Source of the DNA: Elasticomyces elasticus
Taxonomy: Eukaryota > Ascomycota > Dothideomycetes > Mycosphaerellales > Teratosphaeriaceae
Direction: 5' to 3'
Assembly: GCA_035926095.1 (NCBI GenBank)
Contig: JAVRQT010000020.1
Location: forward strand, 496,001 to 560,000
Length of the DNA: 64,000 bases
Below, piece after piece: positions 9,785-20,836 of the stretch; the first letter of the stretch is position 1, and each line of letters opens with the position of its first letter. The position numbers were made by a program, and so were the translations under genes. The notes under the pieces are model-generated. The model was not told the DNA's origin. It made no database searches and worked only from the letters and a program-made list of their open reading frames with translations.

Positions 9785-12031
9785 TCACTCAAATCCACCG
9801 GGCACTTTTTTCTCCTGTGCCTTAGCCTCCATAGCCCTCACCCTTGCCAAAACACCCGAAGGTCTTCGATCAGCCATAATTGGCTTCTCTGCTGGAGGCG
9901 CGAGATCGGGTGTTGGTTCTTGCACTGTCGGTATATCGGATTGAATCGCACTTGTCGCTTCTCGTTGCAATTGCTCGTCCGCTGCGGCTTGCTGCTCTTG
10001 GCTGTCGGTTTGCGCATCTTCAAACATCGGCGTAGTTGGCTCGTCGTCGGTCTCGGGTGCTTCGAGGGTTTCGTGATCAGACTCCGCTGGCTGTTGCTGC
10101 TGCATCTCGGGCTGAACGTCCGGCCTTGAGGTCGCCAGCACACCCGACGACGTGCCCATGATCGCTCGTGCGATGCTACTCGTACTCCGATCTCGCTGAG
10201 TCTGCACCGGCGCAGCCTTCAAGTGATCATCCTCCGCCACCGCGAGCTCCGTCTCCGTCACAGTCACCGAGCTCGCCGCATGCTCCAGATTCTCCCTTGC
10301 TGAGGCTTCTGGTATACTCTCCAGACTATGCCGTGCACTCTTGACACCCCTGGCACTCTCAGGACTACCAGCACTAATATCTCTCCTAACCAACTGACTA
10401 GCCGGCACCACGCCACCACCCAGCCTTGCCCAAAACATTCTCTCGCGCAATCGCGTAGCCTCGTCCCACGCGCTCTTCTCGTCACCCTCGCCGTCGCACC
10501 TCCAATGGCCGTCTCTGAGCATGCGCAGAAAGCCAACAAAGTCACCAGTCGCTCGTATCCGGCCGAGACAGTGATCGCACAACGGATATCTTTGCGCTCC
10601 ATCGTCCTCGGAAGTACGGAACCGATGTCTCCGTACAAATGGCTCAACTTTCCTGGTCTCGCCACATAATGCGCAGCCAAATACAGCCCCGAGACCGTAT
10701 TGCTTGATCTGGGCATTGAAGGGCTCGACAACAAGTGAGCCTCCCAGAAGTGACGAGAGAACACTCCGCCGGCTGAGAAAGCTAAGCCCAGGAGCGAGGT
10801 CGAGGCGGAGAGTGGGCTCGATGTCCTCTGCTAGAGCACGCTTGTAAAACTTGCTGTCTTTTAGAGGCGGGAAGCTAGATTGAGTGTTGAAAGTGCCAGA
10901 TGACGGACTATTATTCGTCGAATTTGAAAAGAAAGAACCTGGAAGGCTGGGCGAGGATGTCGCTGCGGCCGAAGTGGAAGCGAGGTTCGTTTGGCTGGAG
11001 GACGCGAGGTTCGTGCTGCTGCTGCTTTGGCGCGAATGCGGTGAAGCTCGCCGTGAGAGGGCTAATAGTTCCCGGAAGTCGAGGTAGGATGCGATATCCG
11101 TTCTCATGATCGGCGCCAGGAGATGCGAGAAGTGCAGCGGATGATCAGGCGTAAGCTCAGCAGCCGCGCCTCCTGTCGGACTGAATTGCAACGCAGCATC
11201 CCAAGCCGCGGTCCGCGCATCGACAGGTGTCACCGGCATACTCAAGTCTCCTCTTCCAACATCGTACTCGCTCTGCCGCTCTTCCAGTCGCTCCATCACG
11301 CCCTTCAAATCCTGCAACTGCTCGGTTTGACTCGCAAGCAAGAGTTCTGTATCCTCCAATTGCGTCCTCACCTGCCTCTCCCTCCTCTCAACAGCCTCCG
11401 TATCTCTTCTTGCTGCCGCAACCATAGTGTTCGCTTCCTCGAATAATGCAGTGGTCAAATTCTCCAGCTCGCCCTCCGTCTGCTTCTTCGACTTCTCCGC
11501 TTCCATCCTCGCTGCTCTCTCGGTCTCCAGCTCGGCCCGCAAAGCATTAATCGTCTTGTCCGCGTAGCTCTTCCTAATCAGCGTCCCACTTGCGACCAGA
11601 TCATCCACCTCCTTCTTCTCCCGCCGTACCCGCGCAAGCTCTTTTTGCGTGCTTTCCAGCTCATGCCGTGTCTGCTGTAGCGAGTCGTCTAAGTTCGTCT
11701 GATAGTTGATCGCGTTCACCAGCTTCGTGCTTAGCATAGCCACCTCAGCACTCAGATCAGGCTTGTATGCCTCTGACTCCGGAGCTGCCGCCAAAGGGCT
11801 GTCCATACTGCCATTTCGACCTACTGGCGACGGCGTCCGGGTGTCCATCATCGCGTGACCGTCTCGCATAGCGCTCATGGGGTGCTGTGGCGCGGCAACA
11901 GCGGCCATGCTCTTGTTGATGTGAGGAGAGGAGCTGGACTTTACCAGTCGCGGTATAGGCGGATGCTGGGTTTTGGTCGGTGAGGGAGTGACCGAGCGAG
12001 AAATGTCAGGCCGTGAGAAGGCGGATGTCAT
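9785..12031 (-). CDS. SEC2: Sec2-type Rab guanine-nucleotide exchange factor
   Basis: One exon, 748 aa. A Ser/Pro-rich N-terminus is followed by a long coiled coil at about residues 95-255. It contains the Sec2 GEF signature (AEVAMLSTKLVNAINYQTNLDD, later ELENLTTALFEEANTMVAAARRDTE), the segment that opens the Rab Sec4 nucleotide pocket during polarised exocytosis. A central globular part carries a CxxC...CxxC pair (GCALCGETRKVEPF to YPLCDHCLGRIR) followed by FVGFLRMLRDGHW, which may bind zinc and membrane or exocyst partners. The tail is acidic and Gln-rich, as in other Sec2 proteins. The first Met was taken because no upstream exon with family features is visible. Confidence 0.85.
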   Translation of the reverse strand: MTSAFSRPDISRSVTPSPTKTQHPPIPRLVKSSSSPHINKSMAAVAAPQHPMSAMRDGHAMMDTRTPSPVGRNGSMDSPLAAAPESEAYKPDLSAEVAMLSTKLVNAINYQTNLDDSLQQTRHELESTQKELARVRREKKEVDDLVASGTLIRKSYADKTINALRAELETERAARMEAEKSKKQTEGELENLTTALFEEANTMVAAARRDTEAVERRERQVRTQLEDTELLLASQTEQLQDLKGVMERLEERQSEYDVGRGDLSMPVTPVDARTAAWDAALQFSPTGGAAAELTPDHPLHFSHLLAPIMRTDIASYLDFRELLALSRRASPHSRQSSSSTNLASSSQTNLASTSAAATSSPSLPGSFFSNSTNNSPSSGTFNTQSSFPPLKDSKFYKRALAEDIEPTLRLDLAPGLSFLSRRSVLSSLLGGSLVVEPFNAQIKQYGLGAVFGCALCGETRKVEPFVRRHRFRTSEDDGAQRYPLCDHCLGRIRATGDFVGFLRMLRDGHWRCDGEGDEKSAWDEATRLRERMFWARLGGGVVPASQLVRRDISAGSPESARGVKSARHSLESIPEASARENLEHAASSVTVTETELAVAEDDHLKAAPVQTQRDRSTSSIARAIMGTSSGVLATSRPDVQPEMQQQQPAESDHETLEAPETDDEPTTPMFEDAQTDSQEQQAAADEQLQREATSAIQSDIPTVQEPTPDLAPPAEKPIMADRRPSGVLARVRAMEAKAQEKKVPGGFE

Positions 12032-12846
12032 AAAAGATGCGCCATTTGTCCTCAGTGAGTGGTAGTACTCCGCCAGCTTGACTTCGCTCTGTCAATGTCT
12101 GGTCGTGCGAATCGAAGGTGGCTTGGAGGAGCTAGATGTTCCTGCCACCGTGTCCGACGTCGAAATGATTTCTGATAAAGTTGAGGGCAACAAGATTCCG
12201 ATACCAGATCATCAAAGAACGAAGTCGGCGCAATTGGAGAGAGTGTTTGCTCTACTCACCAACAGAGTTCCGGTGGTCGTGATGACCTCAAGTCGGCGGC
12301 AACGGAGATTGAGTTTGGCTTGGCCCGAGCTTCAACGACTTCACTTCCTTCCAGTCTTCTGGTTCTGGTTCATGGTACTCTTCAATAGTTTTGATGACTA
12401 CCTGGAGCAGAACAACCCCAATAGCGAAGCCCAGACACGAGCCTGTTCGCTAAGGTCTTCCAGGATCCTGTCACAGCGAATCAAGCGACATGTCCATTTC
12501 TGCAGGACATCGGGAAGGAGATTCGAAACTTACATGACGCTGCTGAAAGGTCAAGCCATGAAGACTGCTGGAGATCCGAGTAACGAGGAGTGCGCATCTC
12601 AGCTGTCTGGTCACGATGCAGTCTAGGTCACACAACATCGCTTCTGGAAAATCATTATTTGTGCGCCGGATACCCGGTCGCTCTCATCTTTCCCCTCCTC
12701 TCCTATGCCGTGTCTCTAAACGCTATGCAGACCTTATCCGTGAGATGTTTGACAAGGAGTGAGGGTGCCAGTGTGCTATTCAAATCAGTCTCCTCCTGAG
12801 ATTAGCAAAGTGAACGTTGCTAATGTCCAAAAAGCCAAAATAAAAA
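12032..12846. other. Intergenic; promoter side of SEC2
   Basis: These 815 bp lie between the SEC2 start and a tRNA-type locus. A 182-codon plus-strand ORF (12078-12626) has no domain, no family look and lies where the SEC2 promoter should be, so it is not called. Nothing else was found. Confidence 0.5.
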
Positions 12847-12987
12847 TGGAGACGACCGGACTCGAACCAGTATCACCGCAGACTTTCGTCGAGACCCCTA
12901 AACCTTGGTTTACTGGACTGGAAACCCAGGGAGTAAACTCCCCAGGGAAGAACATGCAGCGGTATCTTGCCATTAGACCACATCCCC
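12847..12987 (-). tRNA. tRNA-type locus with a long intron-like insert; possibly Ala
   Basis: On the minus strand the A box TGGTCTAATGG and B box GGTTCGAGTCC are perfect. Acceptor arms GGGGATG and CGTCTCC pair along all seven positions with two wobbles. One of these is G3.U70, the classic alanine identity pair. The D stem GTCT/AGAT and T stem ACTGG/CCGGT pair. The anticodon stem is only clear for CCGC/GCGG, and about 75 nt lie between its arms, with internal hairpins (GGGAG-TTTA-CTCCC and GGTTT/AAACC). A TGC triplet sits where an Ala anticodon would be, but the flanking U33 is missing in the simplest fold. Total 141 nt, unusually long. It shares the TGATACTGGTTCGAGTCC segment with the locus at 6016. 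Confidence 0.6.
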
Positions 12988-13560
12988 TAGTGTTCTAGCT
13001 GTAAGAGTGTACGATTTGTTGTATTGACAGCACTAGCTCCGGAGAGCTACCGATAGCTGCCACTAAGTCTGTCCTATGGGTGTGATGGATGAGAGTACAT
13101 CGGACTTGTTTGTCACTGCATTATAATTGGTGAACAGATGGAGGATCGCCGGATAGGACGTCCCGATTGGCGCGACAACTCACATGGCTGTTGTGAGGGC
13201 AGGCACTTGGTACAGTGCATTTGCTCTCGTGAAGTACCGCCTTGATATTCGGTCTACCTCCAATATACAACAACACCGCACATCTGCCATATTCGTGAGG
13301 AGAATGTACGATCAAGATAGTGAGAGACTGAGACTACGAGGATGATACGGCAGTGTGATCTCTCTCAAGTATGTTTTTCTACATAAACCGGCTTGCGCAG
13401 GGCGTCATTCACCTTGAACTGAACGAGCGTGTAAATAATCGTATCCTCATAAGTCAATACAAACCAACACAGAACTCCAACGCAATGCGGCCAACCTCCA
13501 AAGGCTCGAAACCCGACCCCATAATCCGCTCGCAACAACGACCTCCATCGACTACGCTCT
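12988..13560. other. Intergenic, no supported gene
   Basis: This is 573 bp between the tRNA-type locus and the 3' end of the small secreted protein gene. Only chance ORFs without signal peptide or domain were seen. Confidence 0.5.
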
Positions 13561-14267
13561 TCACGACGAGACTTGTGACAGTGCCGAGATACCATTGCAA
13601 GCTGCGGGACGGGCAGCCGTAAGCCCGTCCAGAGTAGTATCGCCGGGGATTATACGCTTGAGTACGTCCGCAGCGCTCCTGAAGTACAGATCGATGGCAG
13701 GCAGCACACCAGCGCAGCGTCCATCTGTGGTAGAATTGCCGTTGTTCTGCGAGTACGTCAGCCTTCCAATCTGCTTTTCTGAGTGTCTCAGAGCTGCCGA
13801 CTCACGATTATGCTGATGGCGTTCGCAACGTCCAAAGCACTGGTGCCCTCGGGAGCAGAGCTGATTTCGTTGAGCTGGTCTAGAACGCTTTGGAAAGCTC
13901 CGCCTTCGAGCTCGATCTTAGCAGCGCCAATACCGGTGAAGCTGATGTCAGAGTCGCAGGCAGAGTCCAGGCAGATGAAGCCTTCGATGGCTCCCTTCTG
14001 CGTCTTCTCGTTGGTCTCCGAGCCGAATGCCGACTGAGCATCGCCTGTGAGATCGAAGGATTGTCCGCTGGCAATGGCTTGGGCGGCGTTGTCGAGAAAT
14101 GCGGAGACGGCTGCGGTGTCGCTGTGCCACTGGAAGGCTGCGATGACCAGAGCGTTTGTGTCAACCTGCGCTAATTTGTCCGAGACGTCGTCGCGCTTGT
14201 GGACTGCGGCGGCTAACGCAGTTGAGAGCAGGACGGCGACGGTGGCGGCGATGGTGCAGTTCTTCAT
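13561..14267 (-). CDS. Small secreted protein of unknown function
   Basis: Two exons, 14267..13806 and 13746..13561 (59 bp intron, GTGAGT...TCGCAG), give 215 aa. The start was chosen at the Met that begins a signal peptide (MKNCTIAATVAVLLSTALAAA) followed by HKR, a likely Kex2-type site. The mature protein is rich in Ala, Ser and Asp, probably helical, with four Cys (FICLDSAC, GRCAG, AACNG) that could form two disulfides. No conserved domain is recognised. It is a candidate extracellular or wall-associated protein. Exon 2 is well supported: the junction is in frame (SII-NNGNST) and the frame stays open to a single stop. Confidence 0.75.
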
Positions 14268-15118
14268 GTTGTCGGTCGCTGGGTTGTGGATTGAGAGGGT
14301 ATGTTGAGTTGATGTCGACTGCTTTTGATATGAACGAATGAAGTGATACAAAGGAAACAAGGAAATGGATGAGATTGAGTTGAGAACGATGTAATGGATG
14401 TTGTAGTGAGTGGAAGAGATATCTACAGCAGGACGGTCGCGTATATGTAGCTCATGAGCTCAAAGACGAGCAATTGTACAATTACTCGATCGGGATGGTA
14501 GTTCGGAGACATCAAGCACTCAGCCTCACATAATCTCGACTTCGCTCACCAGCGTGAGGATGGATACCCGCAACGTTCGACTGCTGAGAAGGCGGAGTAG
14601 TCCAAGGATAGAGCAGCTGGCTCCATATGTTTATTGAGATAGCGTGCTGTGCTGCACCAACAAAGAATCTATTCGGCTTTGCCGGGCACCTTCGAGGTAT
14701 GATTGGCTTCGTGTCAGTACTTCGGGAAGCAAGGTCTCATCCTCAGCCTTCCGAAGCAAATGGAAGTCCACGGCTGCTCTACCATCGATCAGACCAGTGC
14801 TGCAGGACGTGCCAGGTTCTTGCCGCCGTTGTCGTGTCATGCTGCTCATAGTCAGACTAATGGTGTGCACAAATTGTACTCGACATTGGCGAGATCACTG
14901 CTCAATCAATGTATGCAGAACTGTGCATCTTGGTCAAGTCTCGGCTTTACGGTCCTGCCAAGAATAACAGCTTGGTGCGAACATGCTACTTCATGATAAT
15001 AGGCATCGAAGTCTGATACCGCAGTCCACCATAACACTCAGCAGCTTGAGTAGAGAGCAATAGGAAGCTCGGCAGCGTTCCGCACTGACTCCAGCATGTA
15101 CGCTATTATAAAGAAGTC
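14268..15118. other. Intergenic, no supported gene
   Basis: This 850 bp holds the promoter of the leftward secreted-protein gene and the 3' flank of the dehydrogenase gene. TATATG occurs near 14440. No coding stretch with family features was seen. Confidence 0.5.
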
Positions 15119-16687
15119 TTACAGTCGTGCCCGCAGTCCAGCGAACCACGACTTCCGCTCAGGCTTGGGCAGATACTGCTCGAGCTCGGAAGTGTTGAGG
15201 TATGACATGTCACCTCGTACCTTCTCCAGGTCAGTGACACCACACAACCGCATTGCGGTCTCGAGCTCATCTTGTATGACTGCACACGCGTGACTAGTCA
15301 GCATGGGTAGATATTCATATCGAAAAGGACACTTACTCGCTGCCGCAGTCTCAACACCCTCCGTGTCATACAGCACTGAGCACTGGAACGGTCGACCGAC
15401 GCCCACACCATGAGCACCGAGACAGACTGCCTTGAGTATGTCAGACCCTCGTCGTACACCGCCGTCGATGTGCACCTCAAGTTTGTCGAACACTTCCGGA
15501 CAATCTCGCCGGATTTCGAGTAACGCAAGAATAGTGGCAGGTGCATTGTCTAACGCTCTCCCGCCATGATTCGAAACCACAATACCTTGACAGCCCATCT
15601 CCATTGCCATACGAGCATCTGCCGCAGACTGGATACCTTTGATGACAATGGGCAGGTTGGTATGTTTCCGCACCCATGCAATGTCGTCCCAGTTGAGTGC
15701 TGGGTCGATGAAGCCGCCAGTAGTTCTTGCCAAGCCCGCACCTTTCTTATCGATCCGTGACTTTTCTTGACTGGAGTATACAGAAGTGATCTCCTGCGTT
15801 CGAATCCGCTCGTCTGCTTCTCGCTTCGAGACCACCGCAAGATCTGCTGTAATGAACAAGGCTTTGATCTGATCAAGCTTATTCAGCTGCGCAAGCACAG
15901 CTTCAGTCTTATGCCGTTGCCGATCAACATACAGCTGGAAGAAAAACGGATGCGTCTTCGGCGCACTCGAGAGAATCTCCTCGACTCCCATAGAGGCAGC
16001 AGTCGACATGCAATGCACGATCCCACTTGCTGCAGCACCAGCACCAAGCGCTCGCTCGCCCTCCGGACCAGCTGTCTTGGCGATACCCATGGGACAGATC
16101 CAAACAGGCATAGCAACCTCGCAGCCCATCATCTTCATCTTCGTGGATACGACATCCACATTGCGCATCACACGAGGCCGAAACCAGAGTTTTTGCCAGA
16201 AAGTCTTGTTGGCGTTCAGAGTAAGTAGATCATTAGAGGCGCCAGATATGTAGGCATTGGCTTTTTGGGCTCCGGCTTTTGCGAAGGCCTGCTCGAAGTC
16301 GTCGAGGTTGATAATGGACGACAGAGGCGGCTTCTCGTTCGGGTCGGCTTCAGATGGCGTCGCTTCTTGTTGTGCAGCGAGCCAGGTCAATGTCATGGTT
16401 GACTCGTCGAATTCGCCTTTCTTTTCGGCGTCAGAAAGAGACTTCTCGATCAGTTCGGCGGAGTGGTAGGTGTTGTAGGTCTTGGTGCCGTCCTTCCCGG
16501 CGTACTTCCAGATCACTGCAAGTTGTGAGCTATGCACCAAAGCACAACATTCCTACTCACTGTCCGGGCCGCCTGGATGGTCTGGCGCAAACTTTGTAAG
16601 GTCATATACCTTGCCATTGACCAAGATCCAGCAGTCGTCTGCCGTGGCGTGCTTCGTTATGTCTGCTACGGTGACTTTCTGCGCCAT
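15119..16687 (-). CDS. Cytochrome b5-fused FMN 2-hydroxyacid (L-lactate) dehydrogenase
   Basis: Three exons, 16687..16561, 16515..15337 and 15279..15119 (introns 45 and 57 bp), give 488 aa. Residues 1-75 are a cytochrome b5 domain with the haem motif HPGG. The rest is the FMN alpha-hydroxyacid dehydrogenase barrel: PVWICPMGIAK, FFQLYVDR, LPIVIKGIQSAADA, the catalytic SNHGGRALD and IDGGVRRGSDILKA. This is flavocytochrome b2 architecture, oxidising L-lactate or a similar 2-hydroxyacid to the keto acid. The second intron is a multiple of three and open, so an unspliced reading hides it; removing it restores TAAAIIQDELETAMRL. Unlike Cyb2, the protein begins directly with the b5 domain, has no mitochondrial presequence, and ends in ARL, a PTS1-type tripeptide, so a peroxisomal site is likely. 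Confidence 0.88.
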
Positions 16688-17921
16688 GTTGAGAGGAATG
16701 TGGGAGGTGCAACGTGAGTAGGAGACGTTATACCAGAGAGAGCGTAGGAAAGTAGATTACTGTGCACTTCGCCACGGTAGTAGTAGTTTCGGGAGTAATG
16801 AGAATCAGTATCCCCGCAAAGATGGCTGGGAGATGTCGATGCCGAGGGAGTGCAGATGGAGCCAACCTTGTCTGTATACATCCTGATGAACGACACCTGT
16901 CATATTTTTTGTGACGGGCCCTCGTCGGTGTACAGGCTGCTGCGTTGGTGCGAGCAGATGATTGAGGATGAGCGAGACGAACAAGAAGTGAGGTCAATGG
17001 AAAAGTGGAGCCAATGACTAAGCGGGCTCATTTTAGACGACGACGCTCTTTCCTTCCGTCTCTCTCTCCTTACCACCGCAAGTTCCTGAGCTCCTGAGGC
17101 GGAACTACACGTTTTCATGGACGGTGTGTGGTCTGAGGACATGGATAGTCGAGGAGGCAGCACAGATGCAGAGCGGATGCGGTGTACGATGTCATGAAGA
17201 ACCCAATAATACCAGCGACTTCGAGCAACAGGCGATGCCATTGTGGTAGCCAGCATCAGTGAAGGAGGGACAACCTCAGGCTTGTGTGCGAGGGTATGCT
17301 GCAAATGTCGCAATGTGGCTCAGGAGCGCGCGAAGGCAAACATGAGCATATGTGCATGTCTCACATACTGCTTGCCCCTGTATGTATGTATGTTCATCTG
17401 CGTGTTCTACCATGAAATCTATACCTTGTTTATCGCAGATGCGGGTCGCACCTTCTCCATCCGACAGACATACACTAGCGCTTGCCGCCCGCTCAAGTGA
17501 AGGGCCACACTTCCTCTCAATTTCGATGCTGCACAACACACGCCAACATTGCAATACCTTTGTCTGAAGCACTACCTACTGTCAAGAAGAAGTCTGGATC
17601 GGCAGCTGCGCTCAAGCACCGTCCCAACGATAGATCTGATCGCGAATCTCACATTGTTTGACACAATTGCACAAGCTCACTCACAGCTCTGGGGATCACC
17701 CTATGCCGGCTCGCCGCCGCCTTGGTGCTGCGGCTTTACCATCTAGCCGTCTGCCACTCGGAACACCTCACATCACAGTCCACGACTCACATCCACCCTT
17801 GAGGACAACAACAAGCCGCAGTAGTCAACGTCCATCACACAGTTCATCATCACCCACGCTAGCTAATCACGAAACGCCACATCATCAACAGACAGACTCC
17901 GACGACCTCTCTGCGACGACG
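16688..17921. other. Intergenic; divergent promoter region
   Basis: These 1.2 kb separate the dehydrogenase from the large disordered-protein gene. ORFs up to 137 codons appear on the minus strand but lack any family feature. The right end may be 5' leader of the rightward gene, whose frame is open upstream to a Met at 17703. Confidence 0.5.
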
Positions 17922-20708
17922 ATGTCTCAACAGCCGCCCTCCAGGACTACCACTCCAGCTCCTCAGCAACCTACCATGGGACTCGCGGCGGCCAAGCTCG
18001 CACGCCAAAACAAGCGTATCGAGCAAGCTGAAGCAGCGCTGACTGCACCGCCACCTACTGAACGTGGTAAGTAACCTCTCACTACAGCCGAGTGCCAACG
18101 AGCTGCGGTCATTGGATATAGCTTCCTATCTCGGTCACGTCGATTTGGAGACAGTCGCTAACCCTGGTCTCTTCTAGATCGTCAGAACCCTCGCGCGAAA
18201 GGCAAGAAGACTATCTGGATGCCGCTGGACCTGACCGCTGACGCAACAGCAGCCACGCAGGCAAGCGAGGTGAGTATGCCTGCTACCGAGATCCGTATCA
18301 ACACGTTCCACGCTCCTGCTACGCGCGAGAGCTCCCTCAGCCGCTCGATGTCCAGCCTATCGCAGCGCACAATGCCGTCGGATATGGAGGGTGGAGGGGC
18401 GGACGGCAATGGGTTTCAGTTGTTCACTGGCCGCAAGAATAGGAAGATTGCGGACCAGCTCAATGTGTACGAGGACAAGCCAGAGGTGAAGCAGACTACG
18501 GTCGAGGCGGTGATTGACAAGCGCGAGATCTACGAGGTGTTTGGTGAGTCACATCTCGCGATCTCTGACTGCGAGCCAAAAGCTGATGCTGAGATCGCAG
18601 GAAACGCACTACCTGGCAACGATTATCTCCAGGAGAACCCAGGCGCCAAGGACGGCCAGATACAATTCGTCCAGCACCCAAACGGCGACGTCGCTGCTCA
18701 TCAGTGGTCCGCCGAGCGCTTCTTGTGGGACAACATTGGGCAGTACTCGAACATTCGCAAGAAGATCCAAGGCCAGCTAGCCGCTGATCGGCTGAAGGGC
18801 GAGACCGCTTACCAGACTCTGCAGCAGAACACTCTCGCATACTTCCGCACCGTGGCGAAGCAGCGCGAAGCTACCACGATGGGTCTTCCGTTCGGTCTCA
18901 GAGAGATTCAAGCTGCCCTGCCCGATCTTCGTCCTGCTCAGCCGACACCGCCGACGCTCAAGAGGCAGACAACAGCTGCTGAGGCTCCCACATTCCGAAC
19001 CGCTCAAGAACCTCACTCACAAGCCGATGAGCAGCGTGCACAGGAGCTTGAGTCCGACAGCCAGCCACCTCAGGCGTATCCCTTCTCGTACGAAGGATAT
19101 CCAGGCTACGACAGTATGGGATATGGGGCTGCCGCCAGCTACGGCGGATACTATGGGGACTACAGCAGCGCTCAATCTGGCTACCCATACGGCAACACCT
19201 TCCAGGCTCCGGTAGGCCCACGCTCTGATCGCTACACCGGTAACAACTACTTCCAGAGAGGCGCCATACCAAACATGCAAGATCCATTCTACACGCAGCA
19301 GTCGCAGTCGTATCGCAATATCTACGGTGGCCTGCCAACGGCATTCGGCGGTGTACACGCGAAGATTCCTGGGTACGGTGCATATGGTGGCTACGGAGAG
19401 AAGCCAGCAGGACTGAACTACGACTACAACTTCCCAGCGACTGGCGCAGAGAGTACACAGGTGTCATACACTGATCGTCGCGACTCCGCTGATCCGCGTG
19501 GCTTTCCTGGTCGCTCTAGCCGTCGTGGACTGCTGGATCCGCCAGCGCAGACCCCGCGCGCTATCATCCCTCCTCCTCCGCGCGCCACCACAAGCGACAC
19601 GGACTGGCCTGCGTTAAGAGCCAATGCCGAAGCCATCTCGAAGGCTGCCGCTCCGTTGAGCGTGCGAAACTCAATGCGCCATCAGCTCTTCAAGATCAGC
19701 GACCAGGCCAAGGAGCGCAATCTCAGTCAAGCAAACATTCGCACGGTGCTGCACGACCCATTCAGTCCACAGTCAAGCACTGGGGGAGCATCAGCAGTGG
19801 CTGACGAGCCAATCGTGCGTCAGGAACACTTCCCAGAGCTTAAGAAGACTGTCGCGAACCCGAGTGGCCTGCCCCAGAGCATGCAGCCGGCGAGCATGCA
19901 ATCAGCAGTGGCTGCCCGAGCTTTCGTGCCCGGCCGCACTCCGGAGAAGCTGCAAACATCAAGCAGCCCAGACACGTACTGGACCAAGAAGAACGCTACC
20001 ACAGTCACGCCACATAGCTCATGTGCCTCGAGGCTGCAAGAGCCGACCCCAGCTTTCAAGCTAGCCGGGACTCTTGAAGATTTGCTGGCTGAATTTGAGA
20101 CCAAGGCAAAGAACGAGGACGAAGAGGCGCGCGCAACCGGCGGGAAGACATGGGATCAGAAGCTGGACGAGTGGTGGAAGAACGGAAGCACTTTCCAGCG
20201 TCATGAGGAGATGTTCAAGACGATCAAGGACTCCAACATGTCGTACATGACGATGGATCCGCCAGGCACACTCGATCCGATCGGCACGCCAGCGAAGAGT
20301 AAGGTGAACGACGGCACTTCTGCGCAAGCCAAGTATGACACGCATACCCGTCTACTGGTCCCTGTTCTCGAGAACCTTGCCTCCTACGTCCAGGGCCCGA
20401 TCGAGAAGCGCCGCGACTACTTCTCCCAGTGGACGCAGCCGCCGGAGTGGGCCATCGACCGGAACGACAATACTTCCTTCTACGACAAAGAGCCGTGGGC
20501 GCCGCCGGCTAGGGTAGGCAGAGATCCACGGTACAGGCCTTTGCCGGTTGAGACGACGCCGGCGAGGTATGGACCGGAGCCACCGCCTGCGAGATATGGG
20601 GTGGAGAACGTGCGGTTTGGGGCGTTCGGGAGTCCGACTGCGAGTGCTGGAAGTAGTCTTGCTGTTGGGGCGGGTTTGGAGAGGAGGTTCGCTTATGGGA
20701 GGACGTAG
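17922..20708 (+). CDS. Large low-complexity Tyr/Gly-rich protein, unknown function
   Basis: Three exons, 17922..18066, 18178..18543 and 18601..20708 (introns 111 and 57 bp), give 872 aa. The second intron is a multiple of three and open, so it is easily missed; its removal joins YEVFG to NALPGNDYL. The start is the Met of MSQQPPS; in-frame Mets at 17703 and 17658 could extend it by about 73 to 88 residues. An early segment, AAKLARQNKRIEQAEAAL, may be a short coiled coil. Residues about 290-420 are rich in Tyr, Gly, Ser and Gln (YGGYYGDYSS and similar), a prion-like composition. A more ordered region follows near WDQKLDEWWKNGSTFQRHEE and the C-terminus. It looks like a conserved fungal protein, perhaps RNA-granule related, but no domain supports that. 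Confidence 0.7.
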
Positions 20709-20836
20709 GCATGCATTTGTGATGGAAAGTAATGGGATGACCAACGAAGATCCGGACCATGTTGAGCTGTTGCACAAACATAGTGAGCTTAGTAGCAACA
20801 GATGCTACTGTCTGCCATGCAGCTCGATACTCATAA

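Noticed and set aside
12078..12626. 182-codon ORF upstream of SEC2
   Set aside because: No domain, signal peptide or splice continuation; position fits the SEC2 promoter and leader.
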